From contig NZ_QAJR01000026.1 in assembly GCF_003852545.1 (NCBI RefSeq), positions 1 to 64,000 of the forward strand: a DNA stretch of 64,000 nt, given 5' to 3'. Position numbers and translations under genes: made by a program. Below are positions 7,362 to 15,560 of the stretch, one piece after another. Source of the DNA: Acidovorax sp. FJL06. GTDB taxonomy: Bacteria; Pseudomonadota; Gammaproteobacteria; Burkholderiales; Burkholderiaceae_C. Every line of letters begins with the position of its first letter. Within the stretch, counting starts at the first letter, position 1. The notes below the pieces were generated by a model. The model was not told the DNA's origin. It worked only from the letters and a program-made list of their open reading frames with translations, and did not search any database.

Positions 7362-9410
7362 TCAGGCCACCGGTGTCACCGTCAAGGGGATATCGATCAC
7401 AAAGCGCATGCCTTGGGGCTGGCGTGCCTGCAGCCCGACAGTCCCGCCATGCAGGTCGACGATGCGTTTTACCAAAGCCAGCCCCAGTCCGGCACCGGGT
7501 TTGCCCTCTGCCGCGCGTCCCCGTCGGTACTTTTCAAAGACCAGCGCCTGCTCCTGCGGCGGAATGCCCGGCCCTTCATCCTCGATGGCAAAACGGCACA
7601 TGTCCACTTCCCGGTGCACGTGCAGGGACACCGCCGTGCCAGCAGCGGAATATTTGAATGCGTTGGACAACACATTCATGAGCATCACGCGCAGCAGCAC
7701 CGGGTCGCCATTCAGGTCCGGCAGGCTGGGCGCCACATCCAGGTGCAGCGGGTGTTCGGCCGACAGCTGTCCGCCGTTTTCTGTCACCCACAGGCACAGC
7801 TCTGCCACATCGACGGGTGCGGGCTCCAGTGCGAAGTTGTGGCTGTCGATGCGGTCCTGGGTGAGGCAATTGTCAAAAAAGTAGCTCAGCCGCGCGGAGC
7901 CCCGCAGGATGCGCTGCGCCAGCGCCTGCTGCGCTGGCGCGTCTTTGGAGCGCAAAGCCAACAACTGCCCAGCCGTGTTGATCACCGCCAGCGGAGACCG
8001 CACCTCGTGCGACAACATGGCAATGAAGTTGCGCTGGTCGGTCAGCGTCTGCTCGATGGAGGCCACCGCGCTTTCCAGCTCCTGCGTTCGCTGCGCCACC
8101 ATCTGCTCCAGGTCCTCGGCATGTTCCTTCAGGTGCCCGGCCATGTGGCCCATGGCATCGGCCAGCGACCGCAGTTCGCGGATGGGGCTGGACTTGGGGG
8201 CCTGGGCGCTCCAGTCGGCCTGCGTCAGCCGGATCGCCCAGTCGCTGAGCACCTGCAGGGGCCGCACCAGCCGGCTGGCCACAAACAGCGAGAACAGCAC
8301 CGATGCGAGCATGACCGCCACGGTTGTGTAGATGGTGTTGCGCAGCACCCCGCGCAAGGGGGTGTTGAACCGGCTCTCGGGCAGGATGATCGCCATGGTC
8401 AGCACCGGGCCACGGTGCAGGGCATGTGTCCACCAGCGCGCCAGGTGGCGCACGCCACCGACCTCCATGAACTGGTTGCCCTCGGGTTGCCCACTTTGCA
8501 GGATGAGCTGCCCCAAGGCGCGCATCACGGGGTCACTGCTTTGATCGATGCGTGTGCGGCGCCCCTCTGCCTGCGTCGCGCCGCCCACCAGCGGGTCGTG
8601 CACAGACGCAGCCAGCAACTCCCCGGATGCCTCGGCCAGAAAGGCCTTGCCGCCCGACTCCGACGCCACGGTCGCCAGAAACTCGTTGAGCTGGGACAGC
8701 GCCACATCGGCAGTGACCACCCCGATCAACTGGCCTTCACGCGAACGCACAGGGGCAGAGATGCCCATGCCAATCGCCGCATAGGCCCCCTGCACGTCGT
8801 TGATCATGTAGCGGTACGGCGCATACCAGGAGACCCCGTCGTTGGCGATCGCAGACTGGTACCACGGGCGGTTGCGGGCATCAAAGCCGATCTCGCTGCG
8901 TGAAATCAGCGTGGGCTGTCGGGTTTCGGTGTCGACACGCAGCACTTCCATGGCCCGGCCATCGCTGATGCGTGCGCGCAGCATGCGCAGTGCGCGGTCG
9001 TCGCCCAGGGGAGGCCGGCTGCCCGCGTAATACTGGCCGTCGGGCATGCCCATGGAGATGAAGGTCAGCTGGGGCTGCTGGTCGATCTGCAGCATGAACT
9101 GGTGCATCAGCACCTCGGGCTGCTGCACCATCAGGTGGCCGGCGCGCACCTGCTCCACATTGAAGGCCACCACGCGCTGCGGCACATCGAAGAACGACAC
9201 CACCTTTTCGCGCACGCGGCCCGAGACCTCGTCGGCCAGCTGCAGTGCAAACGCTTCCATCGCCACAACGGCCGAGCGATAGAACAGGCTGCCGCTGGCC
9301 AGCACGATGGGCAGCAAGACCGCCAGCAGGGCCAGCGTGAGGTAGCTGCGCAGCGCAATGCGGTGGGCAAACATGGGGCTGGAGGAAACGAGGGTGCGCG
9401 GTATTCGCAT
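7362..9410 (-). CDS. Sensor histidine kinase with periplasmic Cache domain
   Basis: This is a membrane sensor of about 682 residues. A first membrane helix (about 20-45) and a second (about 361-380) enclose a roughly 310-residue periplasmic region. That region contains FDARNRPWYQSAIA and GMGISAPVRSREGQLIGVV, typical of dCache ligand-sensing domains. HAMP follows, then a coiled coil, HisKA with the phospho-acceptor in FIAMLSHEVRSPLA (about His468) and HATPase (NVLSNAFKYS, EDEGPGIPP, GAGLGLALVKRI). The start is uncertain: ATG at 9374 or TTG at 9455 are in-frame alternatives, and none has a strong ribosome site. dCache domains commonly bind amino acids or carboxylates, so it may sense the importer's ligand. 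Confidence 0.88.
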   Translation of the reverse strand: MRIPRTLVSSSPMFAHRIALRSYLTLALLAVLLPIVLASGSLFYRSAVVAMEAFALQLADEVSGRVREKVVSFFDVPQRVVAFNVEQVRAGHLMVQQPEVLMHQFMLQIDQQPQLTFISMGMPDGQYYAGSRPPLGDDRALRMLRARISDGRAMEVLRVDTETRQPTLISRSEIGFDARNRPWYQSAIANDGVSWYAPYRYMINDVQGAYAAIGMGISAPVRSREGQLIGVVTADVALSQLNEFLATVASESGGKAFLAEASGELLAASVHDPLVGGATQAEGRRTRIDQSSDPVMRALGQLILQSGQPEGNQFMEVGGVRHLARWWTHALHRGPVLTMAIILPESRFNTPLRGVLRNTIYTTVAVMLASVLFSLFVASRLVRPLQVLSDWAIRLTQADWSAQAPKSSPIRELRSLADAMGHMAGHLKEHAEDLEQMVAQRTQELESAVASIEQTLTDQRNFIAMLSHEVRSPLAVINTAGQLLALRSKDAPAQQALAQRILRGSARLSYFFDNCLTQDRIDSHNFALEPAPVDVAELCLWVTENGGQLSAEHPLHLDVAPSLPDLNGDPVLLRVMLMNVLSNAFKYSAAGTAVSLHVHREVDMCRFAIEDEGPGIPPQEQALVFEKYRRGRAAEGKPGAGLGLALVKRIVDLHGGTVGLQARQPQGMRFVIDIPLTVTPVA

Positions 9411-9675
9411 GGAAGAAGCCTGCACGGCGAACCGTGCACTGGGTTTCAGATTCAATCACAAGTCACCGCAAGGCGAGGGGGCCTCCCTGATCTCAGCGCC
9501 GAACCGGCCAGCCAGCCAATGCACGGTTTTCAGGCAGGCGGGCCATCGGTCGCAGGCACAGGGTGTGGATGGTTCACGGCCATTCGCCCCGGGGTGCCTG
9601 CAGGCGCTCGTCTCAGCCCTTGATAAACCCAACCCCGCGCCGCACAATGCCCGCTCGTTCAAGCCGGAGGCCACT

Positions 9676-9936
9676 ATGCCAATGGAATACCTGCAGGGGC
9701 TGGCGCGGGATGAGCTGCCCCTGATCGAATCGGACGTTGTCAACATAGACAAGCTGCGTGTGCTGCGCGCTGCGGGCATGGTGGAGGTGCAGCTGCCGCC
9801 GGTGGATGCGCCGCTGCAAAAGGCGCAGGTGCTCTACATCACCGGCCTGGGGCGGGCCACGTTGCGCGCCGGCGGCTGGCCCTCCTCGGTGCCGCGCCTG
9901 CAGCCGCATTGCGACCTGGAGCCGTCGTTCGATTGA
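9676..9936 (+). CDS. Small hypothetical protein, 86 aa
   Basis: A good ribosome site (GGAGG, five bases before the ATG) starts MPMEYLQGLARDELPLIESD. The product is soluble, with no signal peptide or membrane segment. I do not recognise a domain. Its start is 265 bases from the divergent kinase start. It is followed by another short gene in the same direction. Codon use matches neighbouring genes (strong G/C third-position bias), which supports real coding. Confidence 0.6.
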   Translation: MPMEYLQGLARDELPLIESDVVNIDKLRVLRAAGMVEVQLPPVDAPLQKAQVLYITGLGRATLRAGGWPSSVPRLQPHCDLEPSFD

Positions 9937-10004
9937 CTGGGGCGTGCGGAGCGCCCGTTGCCTTATTCACCGTGCTGGCGGGCCATGCGCCCGTGTGGAG
10001 GACC

Positions 10005-10286
10005 ATGATGGTGCTGACCCTGCATATCCGGCATGAAGGTTCCCACCAGTACCTGGCCAGGGTGTTCGATGGCAAGGTGCAGGTGGGGGGCGCCACCCTG
10101 CATGGCCGCATTGACGAGGCCATTGCCGCCTATGGTGCGCAGGGCAGCCAGTCGTTTCCTGGCGTGACGGCGTTCACCGTCTGGTACGGTGGCTGGAGCA
10201 TCGGCGCCAAGCCCCTGGCGCAGATGGTGGACGAGGCGACGTTCCTGGCCAACCGGTTGGTGGTGCTGTCGGCCGTGGCCCGCTGA
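10005..10286 (+). CDS. Small hypothetical protein, 93 aa
   Basis: The start MMVLTLHIRHEG is preceded closely by GGAGG; ATG at 10005 or 10008 could be used. The product contains HGRIDEAIAAYGAQG and a C-terminal hydrophobic-aromatic part (VWYGGWSIG), but no signal peptide. No family was recognised. It lies between the previous small gene and the Spy-like gene on the same strand. Whether it is transcribed with either is unclear. Confidence 0.55.
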   Translation: MMVLTLHIRHEGSHQYLARVFDGKVQVGGATLHGRIDEAIAAYGAQGSQSFPGVTAFTVWYGGWSIGAKPLAQMVDEATFLANRLVVLSAVAR

Positions 10287-10325
10287 ACACGGTGGCCGAT
10301 GTCCGCAGGCACCCATTGACCATGC

Positions 10326-10350
10326 GAAACAAAATGAAATAAACCGAAAC
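10326..10350 (+). promoter_or_regulatory. Three GAAAY repeats in 10-bp phase upstream of the Spy/Cpx-like operon
   Basis: GAAAC, GAAAT and GAAAC occur at 10326, 10336 and 10346, each exactly one helical turn apart, about 78 bases upstream of the Spy-like gene. Tandem 5-mers with 5-base gaps are the classic target layout of OmpR-family regulators (for example the GTAAA-N5-GTAAA box of CpxR). The operon encodes such a regulator, so autoregulation is a reasonable inference. Confidence 0.5.
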
Positions 10351-10427
10351 TGCGTCGAGACGACGTGGCGCGGGCCGCGCGGCACCATCAGGGCCATGTT
10401 CAACACCGTCCTCGAAAGGACTGCATC

Positions 10428-10898
10428 ATGAAACCCTGGATCAAGAAAACCCTGATGGGCATTTTTGGCGCTTCCATCGCGGTGGGCGGTTTGACGGCCT
10501 GCTCCAGCAACCACTACCACCACCGTGGCCCCATGAGCGCCGAGAAAATGGCCGAAGTGCGCGGCAAGGTGGTCGAGCGCGTCAGCAGCAAGCTGGACCT
10601 GAACGAGGCGCAAAAGGCCAAGCTCAACCTGCTGGCCGACAAAATGGAGGCGCAGCGCACGGCGTTCATTGGCAAGACGGCCGACCCGCGCGCAGAAATG
10701 CAAGCCCTCGTTGCGGGCGAAAAGTTCGACCGCGCACGCGCACAGACCCTGCTGGACGAGAAAACCCGCGCGGTGCAGGCCCACAGCCCCGAGGTGGTCA
10801 GCGCGATGGCAGATTTTTACGACAGCCTGAACCCCGAGCAGCAGCACAAGGTGCGCGAGCTGATGCAGCGGCGCAAGGGCTGGATGGCGCGCGGTTGA
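10428..10898 (+). CDS. Spy/CpxP-family periplasmic protein, probable lipoprotein
   Basis: The 156-residue product starts MKPWIKKTLMGIFGAS and reaches a lipobox-like GLTAC (Cys about 25), so it is probably a lipid-anchored envelope protein. The mature part is almost all helical and charged. It carries LDLNEAQKAKL and LNPEQQHKVREL, matching the paired LTxxQ motifs of the Spy/CpxP family. Those proteins are periplasmic chaperones or stress-sensor inhibitors. A His-rich stretch (NHYHHRG) follows the signal and may bind metal. AAGGA lies about 10 bases before the ATG. It heads an operon with a response regulator and kinase, the cpxP-cpxRA arrangement. Confidence 0.85.
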   Translation: MKPWIKKTLMGIFGASIAVGGLTACSSNHYHHRGPMSAEKMAEVRGKVVERVSSKLDLNEAQKAKLNLLADKMEAQRTAFIGKTADPRAEMQALVAGEKFDRARAQTLLDEKTRAVQAHSPEVVSAMADFYDSLNPEQQHKVRELMQRRKGWMARG

Positions 10899-10915
10899 AG
10901 GCGGGGTGCGTCACC

Positions 10916-11248
10916 ATGTCCCCCACGCTGGAACCCATTCACCGCCTGGCGCAGGGCGTGCGCACGCACGGGCCTGTGTTGTTGGCGGGCATGCCCGATC
11001 CCCATGATGAGCTGATGTCCCTGGTCTGGGGGCCGCGCTTTGACCGTGAGCATGCGCTGGGCCTGGTGGCCCGCCAGCCCGAGGTCGCGGCCCACACCCT
11101 GCCGGCCTTGCTGGCCGCTGCCGATCATTTCGATGCCCTGCACGCAGGCGCCCAGGGGCGCCTGCGCCGTCTGATCGTGCGGCACCGTGCATTGCTCGGC
11201 GTGGGTGAGGGCGGCGCAGGGCCATCCGCCGGATGGGCGAACACCTGA
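10916..11248 (+). CDS. Short Spy-like paralogue without signal peptide, 110 aa
   Basis: The product aligns by eye with the C-terminal half of the preceding Spy-like protein. FDREHALGLVARQPEV, then LLAAADHFDALHAGAQGRLRRLI, matches FDRARAQTLLDEKTRAV, then MADFYDSLNPEQQHKVREL. It lacks the signal peptide, so if made from this start it would stay in the cytoplasm. TTG at 10895, overlapping the upstream stop, is another possible start and gives only MKAGCVT in addition. It probably arose by tandem duplication. Its role is unknown, possibly an accessory of the adjacent two-component system. Confidence 0.65.
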   Translation: MSPTLEPIHRLAQGVRTHGPVLLAGMPDPHDELMSLVWGPRFDREHALGLVARQPEVAAHTLPALLAAADHFDALHAGAQGRLRRLIVRHRALLGVGEGGAGPSAGWANT

Positions 11249-11265
11249 CGGTGTGAGAATTGCGC

Positions 11266-11952
11266 ATGCACCGCATCCTGCTCATCGACGACGACGCCCA
11301 GCTCGGTCCCCCGCTGGCCACGTATTTCCAGCGGTTCGAGCTGGAGCTGGTCCATGCCCTCAAGCCCAGCGACGGACTGGCCCAGCTGGGGGCCGGGGGC
11401 TTCGATGCCGCCATCCTGGATGTGATGCTGCCCGAGATGGACGGGTTCGAGCTGTGCCGCACCATCCGCAAGCAAGGCGACCTGCCCATCGTGATGCTCA
11501 CGGCGCGCGGCGAGGTGATGGACCGCGTGGTGGGGCTGGAGCTGGGGGCGGACGACTACCTGCCCAAGCCCTTTGAGCCGCGCGAGCTGGTGGCGCGCCT
11601 GCAGACCGTGCTGCGCCGCCGCCGCGGGCCGGGGCAGGGCGCGGCCGTGGGGGCGCTGGAATTCGACGGGCTGACCATCGACGCCGCCCGCCGCAGCGTG
11701 TTGCGCCAGGGGGTGGCCGTGGAGCTGACCGGCACCGAGTTTGACCTGCTGCACCTGCTGGCCCGCGAGCCCGGCAAGGTGTTCAGCCGCGACGACATCC
11801 TGAACCAGCTGCGCGGCCACGAGGCCGAGCTGTACACCCGCGCCGTGGACATCGTGGTGAGCCGGCTGCGCAAGAAGCTGGAGCCGCTCGACTGCATCAA
11901 GACGCTGCGCAATGCTGGCTATTCGCTGGCCCTGCGGCGGGCTGCGCCATGA
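11266..11952 (+). CDS. Two-component response regulator, CpxR-like (OmpR family)
   Basis: This 228-residue regulator has a receiver domain with acidic residues D8-D10, phospho-acceptor D52 (AAILDVMLPEMDG), Thr79 and Lys101 (YLPKPFEP). The winged-helix DNA-binding domain has the recognition region YTRAVDIVVSRLRKKL and ends LRNAGYSLAL. A TTG at 11260 is in frame, but the ATG giving MHRILLIDDD is the standard start. Its last codons overlap the kinase start (ATGA). With the Spy-like genes upstream it resembles a Cpx-type envelope-stress system. The three phased GAAAY repeats are a likely target. Confidence 0.92.
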   Translation: MHRILLIDDDAQLGPPLATYFQRFELELVHALKPSDGLAQLGAGGFDAAILDVMLPEMDGFELCRTIRKQGDLPIVMLTARGEVMDRVVGLELGADDYLPKPFEPRELVARLQTVLRRRRGPGQGAAVGALEFDGLTIDAARRSVLRQGVAVELTGTEFDLLHLLAREPGKVFSRDDILNQLRGHEAELYTRAVDIVVSRLRKKLEPLDCIKTLRNAGYSLALRRAAP

Positions 11953-13331
11953 GGATCAGGGCACGCACAGCCGATGATTCAAACTGCCCGTGGCACCGCC
12001 GCGCACGGCATGCGGTAGGGCACTCGCTGCGCCTTCGCCTCGTGCTGGTGTTCATGGCATTGGCCGTGACGGTGTCGGTCACTTTCATGGGCGGCGTGCA
12101 GAAGGCCGTGGCCGTGGGGTGGAAAGAAGCCGCCCGCCCTTTGTTGATGGACTACGTGGACCGGCTGACGGCCGAGATTGGCAATCCGCCAAGCGTTGAG
12201 CGTGCGCAGGCCATTACCCAGCGGCTGCCGGTCACGTTGAGCATCGACGGCCCGCAGGTCAACTGGGTTTCCCATCCTGGCCAGCCACGCCCCCACTGGA
12301 TGAGCGACAAGCTCCGGGCAGAAGACCACTGGGCCGGCGACGAGAATGGACAGAGCCTGTTGCACCGCACCACCGCAGACGGGCACCACATCGAGTTTGG
12401 CCTCAATGCCCTGTCGTGGGACAAGCGCCCGCGCATCGCCTGGGGCACGCTCACCGTGCTGCTGCTGCTGACGGCGCTGGCCTATGTGTATGTGCGCCAC
12501 CTGCTGCGCCCGCTGGACGACATCCGCCAGGGAGCCCAGCGTTTTGGCGACGGCAATTTTGCCCAGCCCATCCCGGTGCGGCATGCGCACCGGCCCGACG
12601 AACTGGGGCAGCTGGCGGCCACCATCAACACCATGGGCGACGACATCCACCAGATGCTGGAAGCCAAGCGCGCCCTGTTGCTGGCCATGAGCCACGAGCT
12701 GCGCAGCCCGCTGACCCGTGCCCGGCTGAACACCGAGTTGCTGCCCGAGACGGCCGACATCGAGGCCCAGCGCCTGGCCCTGCTGCGCGACCTGGGGGAA
12801 ATGGCCGGCCTCATCACCGACCTGCTGGAGAGCGAACGCCTGGCCGGGCGCCACGCCGCGCTGCACCGCGAGCCCACCGACCTTGCGGAGCTGGCGCGCG
12901 AGGTGATTGCCGAGCTGGGCGCCCGCCATGCTGGCGCGGCCGACATTGTTCTGCACGCGCCGCCAGACCTGCCCACCATCCGCCTCGACCGCTCCCGCCT
13001 GCGGCTGCTGCTGCGCAACCTGCTGGACAACAGCCTGCGCCACAGCGAATCCGCCGCATCGCCACCCGAGCTGCATCTGCGGCTGGAAGGGGATCGCCGC
13101 ATGGTTGAGCTGGAAGTGCGCGACCACGGCCGTGGCGTGCCCCCTGAGCACCTGCCCCATCTGGCCCAGGCCTTCTACCGCCCGGACACCGCCCGCCAGC
13201 GCACCACCGGCGGGGTGGGGCTGGGGCTGTACCTGTGTCGGCTGGTGGCCCAGGCGCACGACGGGCAATTGCACATGCGCAATGCCGAGCCGGGCCTCTC
13301 GGTCACGGTGCGCCTGCCCGTGGTGGAGTGA
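11949..13331 (+). CDS. Sensor histidine kinase, CpxA-like
   Basis: This 460-residue membrane kinase has two helices (about 31-50 and 164-182) around a short periplasmic domain of roughly 110 residues. HAMP follows (RPLDDIRQGAQRFGDG). The HisKA phospho-acceptor is His249 in LLAMSHELRSPLTRAR. The ATPase domain contains LRNLLDNSLRHS, VRDHGRGVPPE and GGVGLGLYLCRLV. It is translationally coupled to its regulator. The small sensor domain and Spy-like neighbours support a role in sensing envelope stress. Confidence 0.92.
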   Translation: MRIRARTADDSNCPWHRRARHAVGHSLRLRLVLVFMALAVTVSVTFMGGVQKAVAVGWKEAARPLLMDYVDRLTAEIGNPPSVERAQAITQRLPVTLSIDGPQVNWVSHPGQPRPHWMSDKLRAEDHWAGDENGQSLLHRTTADGHHIEFGLNALSWDKRPRIAWGTLTVLLLLTALAYVYVRHLLRPLDDIRQGAQRFGDGNFAQPIPVRHAHRPDELGQLAATINTMGDDIHQMLEAKRALLLAMSHELRSPLTRARLNTELLPETADIEAQRLALLRDLGEMAGLITDLLESERLAGRHAALHREPTDLAELAREVIAELGARHAGAADIVLHAPPDLPTIRLDRSRLRLLLRNLLDNSLRHSESAASPPELHLRLEGDRRMVELEVRDHGRGVPPEHLPHLAQAFYRPDTARQRTTGGVGLGLYLCRLVAQAHDGQLHMRNAEPGLSVTVRLPVVE

Positions 13332-13475
13332 GCGCCATCACGTCATGACCATCGTGGCCTAGACAGGCTGCGCCGAAGGGGCAGGGGCGTGCCCCCCTAT
13401 GGTGCGGTGGCTTTGCCTGCCTGGGGGAGGGCGTGTGCCAGGCCGGCCTCGGCTGCGGGTGCTGGCGATGAGAGC

Positions 13476-13536
13476 ATAAAATGGCATATAGCGCCCGCTG
13501 GTAAAGCGCTATATGCTATATATTTAATAGCGTTTT
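13476..13536 (+). repeat. Dispersed palindromic repeat A, intergenic copy
   Basis: An AT-rich island with inverted-repeat structure (ATATAGCGC and GCGCTATAT around an 11-base spacer). It shares ordered blocks (ATAAAA, TGGC, GCGCTA, GCTAT, ATAGC) with the copy at 25265 and the copies inside selO and livG. Elements of this look are, to my knowledge, common between genes in Comamonadaceae; function unknown. Confidence 0.75.
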
Positions 13537-13634
13537 GGTTGCCATCTCTGGTGGGGCGGGATTTTCCATTCCTGGCCTCGTTCTTGCTTTTAGATCATTG
13601 CCTCGCCCGATGAACAGGTTTTTCTGGTGTTTAC

Positions 13635-13648
13635 CCTGTATATGCAGG
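13635..13648. promoter_or_regulatory. HutC operator 1
   Basis: CCTGTATATGCAGG is nearly palindromic and matches the second site at 17220 (CTTGTATATACAGG) at 12 of 14 positions. It resembles the known HutC (GntR family) consensus around TGTATATACA. It lies about 80 bases upstream of the first gene of the hut cluster, which places the importer and hutC under urocanate-responsive control. Confidence 0.7.
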
Positions 13649-13726
13649 TATGCTACCAGTGTCATCATGGCGACCGGAACGCAGGTGCGGACCGGCTGGG
13701 GTGGTACTTTTTTCAAACAGGAGCAG

Positions 13727-14695
13727 ATGATGACTCGATCGGTTGTGAAATGGACGTCGCTGGCAGCGGCAGCAGCATGTGTGATGGCACTGGCCGCACC
13801 GGCCCAGGCGCAGGACACCAAGATTGTGCTGGGCATGTCCGGCTGGACGGGTTTCGCGCCGCTCACGCTGGCCGACAAGGCCGGCATCTTCAAGAAAAAC
13901 GGCCTGGACGTGGAGATCAAGATGATCCCGCAGAAGGACCGCCACCTGGCCCTGGCCTCCAAGTCCATCCAGTGCGCCGCCACCACCGTCGAGACGCATG
14001 TGGCCTGGAATGCCAATGGCGTGCCCATCGTGCAGATTTTCCAGATGGACAAGTCCTACGGCGCCGACGGTATCGCGGTGCGCGGTGACATCAAGGGCTT
14101 TGCCGACCTCAAGGGCAAGACCATCGGCGTGGATGCGCCCGGCACCGCCCCGTACTTCGGCCTGGCCTGGATGCTCAGCAAGAACGGCATGAGCCTCAAG
14201 GACGTGAAGACCACCACGCTGTCGCCCCAGGCGGCCGCACAGGCCTTTGTGGCCGGCCAGAACGACGCCGCCATGACCTACGAGCCCTACCTGTCCACCG
14301 TGCGCGACAACCCTGCCTCGGGCAAGATTTTGGCCACCACGCTCGACTACCCCATGGTGATGGACACCGTGGGCTGCGACCCCGCCTGGCTCAAGGCCAA
14401 CGGCAAGGCCGCACAGGCACTGGCCAACTCGTACTTCCAGGCGCTCGACATGATCAAGGCCGACCCCACCAAGTCCAACGAGATCATGGGCGCCGCCGTC
14501 AAGCAGACGGGCGAGCAGTTCGCCAAGTCGTCGTCCTTCCTGCGCTGGCAGGACAAGGCCGCCAACCAGAAGTTCTTTGCGGGCGAGCTGACCACGTTCA
14601 TGAAGGACGCCACGGCCATCCTGCTGGAGGCCGGCATCATCCGCAAGGCGCCTGAAGACCTGGCCGTCACGTTCGACGCCAGCTTCATCAAGTAA
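13727..14695 (+). CDS. ABC transporter substrate-binding protein, NMT1/TauA type (hut-linked)
   Basis: This 322-residue periplasmic protein has an MMTRSVVKW start, a hydrophobic core and a PAQAQD signal cleavage site. The mature protein opens KIVLGMSGWTGFAPLTLADKAG, the hallmark of the SsuA/TauA/NMT1 family, which binds sulfonates, nitrate or heterocyclic compounds. GGAG lies three to six bases before the two adjacent ATGs. An open frame reaches further upstream but crosses the operator, so the later start is used. It lies in an operon that ends in hutC, behind a HutC operator. The ligand is therefore most likely histidine, urocanate or a related imidazole. Confidence 0.88.
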   Translation: MMTRSVVKWTSLAAAAACVMALAAPAQAQDTKIVLGMSGWTGFAPLTLADKAGIFKKNGLDVEIKMIPQKDRHLALASKSIQCAATTVETHVAWNANGVPIVQIFQMDKSYGADGIAVRGDIKGFADLKGKTIGVDAPGTAPYFGLAWMLSKNGMSLKDVKTTTLSPQAAAQAFVAGQNDAAMTYEPYLSTVRDNPASGKILATTLDYPMVMDTVGCDPAWLKANGKAAQALANSYFQALDMIKADPTKSNEIMGAAVKQTGEQFAKSSSFLRWQDKAANQKFFAGELTTFMKDATAILLEAGIIRKAPEDLAVTFDASFIK

Positions 14696-14723
14696 GCAAG
14701 TCATCCTGGAAGTAGAACGCGCC

Positions 14724-15560
14724 ATGTCTGCCGTGCAACCCCTGTCCGTTACCGAGCCGCAAGCACCTGTGCGCCGGCGCTCACTGGCCCCCCTGGAGCC
14801 CGTGAGCAGCCGTGCCCGCTGGATGCTGGGGCTGGCCTTCTTCGTCGTGTTCGTGGCGGTGTGGGCGTTCTTTACGCTGGGCGGCTTCGTGTCGCCCACC
14901 TTCCTGGCCAGCCCTGCCACCATGGCCAAGGAAGGGTGGCTGCTGTTCACTGAATACGGCTTCATCAAGGACATCGGCATGACCATCTGGCGCGTCGTCG
15001 GCGGCTTCGTCCTGGCCGCCGTTATTGCCGTGCCGCTGGGCATCGCCATGGGGGCCTACAAGGGCATCGAGGCGTTCTTCGAGCCCTTTATCTCCTTTTG
15101 CCGCTACCTGCCCGCGTCGGCCTTCATCCCGCTGTTGATCCTGTGGGCGGGCATCGGCGAGGCACAAAAGATCCTGGTCATCTTCATCGGCTCGGTCTTT
15201 CAGATCACGCTGATGGTGGCCGTCACCGTGGGTGGCGCGCGGCGCGACCTGGTGGAGGCGGCCTACACGCTGGGCGCGGGCCACAAGGGCATCGTCACGC
15301 GCGTGCTCATCCCCGGTGCCGCCCCCGAGATCGCCGAGACCCTGCGCCTGGTGCTGGGCTGGGCCTGGACCTACGTCATCGTGGCCGAGCTGATCGGCTC
15401 GTCCAGCGGCATCGGCCACATGATCACCGACAGCCAGTCGCTGCTTAACACCGGCCAGATCATCTTCGGCATCATCATCATCGGCCTCATCGGGCTGGTG
15501 TCCGACTTCGCCTTCAAGGCGCTCAACCACCGTCTGTTTGCCTGGAGTTTTGTGCGATGA
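14724..15560 (+). CDS. ABC transporter permease, TauC/SsuC type (hut-linked)
   Basis: This 278-residue inner-membrane permease has about six membrane segments after a polar N-terminus of some 30 residues. The binding-protein-dependent transport motif region VEAAYTLGAGHKGIVTRVLI matches the EAA loop that docks the ATPase. The end overlaps the ATPase start by four bases (ATGA). It is the pore subunit of the importer whose binding protein lies 28 bases upstream. Confidence 0.9.
   Translation: MSAVQPLSVTEPQAPVRRRSLAPLEPVSSRARWMLGLAFFVVFVAVWAFFTLGGFVSPTFLASPATMAKEGWLLFTEYGFIKDIGMTIWRVVGGFVLAAVIAVPLGIAMGAYKGIEAFFEPFISFCRYLPASAFIPLLILWAGIGEAQKILVIFIGSVFQITLMVAVTVGGARRDLVEAAYTLGAGHKGIVTRVLIPGAAPEIAETLRLVLGWAWTYVIVAELIGSSSGIGHMITDSQSLLNTGQIIFGIIIIGLIGLVSDFAFKALNHRLFAWSFVR

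Larger units (their letters stand above)
13332..13726. other. Intergenic region upstream of the hut cluster
   Basis: About 395 bases separate the kinase from the hut-region binding-protein gene. The stretch holds a copy of the 61-bp palindromic repeat (13476-13536) and a HutC-type operator (13635-13648). It ends with a GGAG ribosome site at 13720. A short open frame in the first half shows no coding features. No terminator with a T-run was seen after the kinase. Confidence 0.7.

Noticed and set aside
13389-13613. Possible small gene upstream of the hut cluster
   Set aside because: It crosses the AT-rich repeat A, has no ribosome site, and its composition changes abruptly in the middle.
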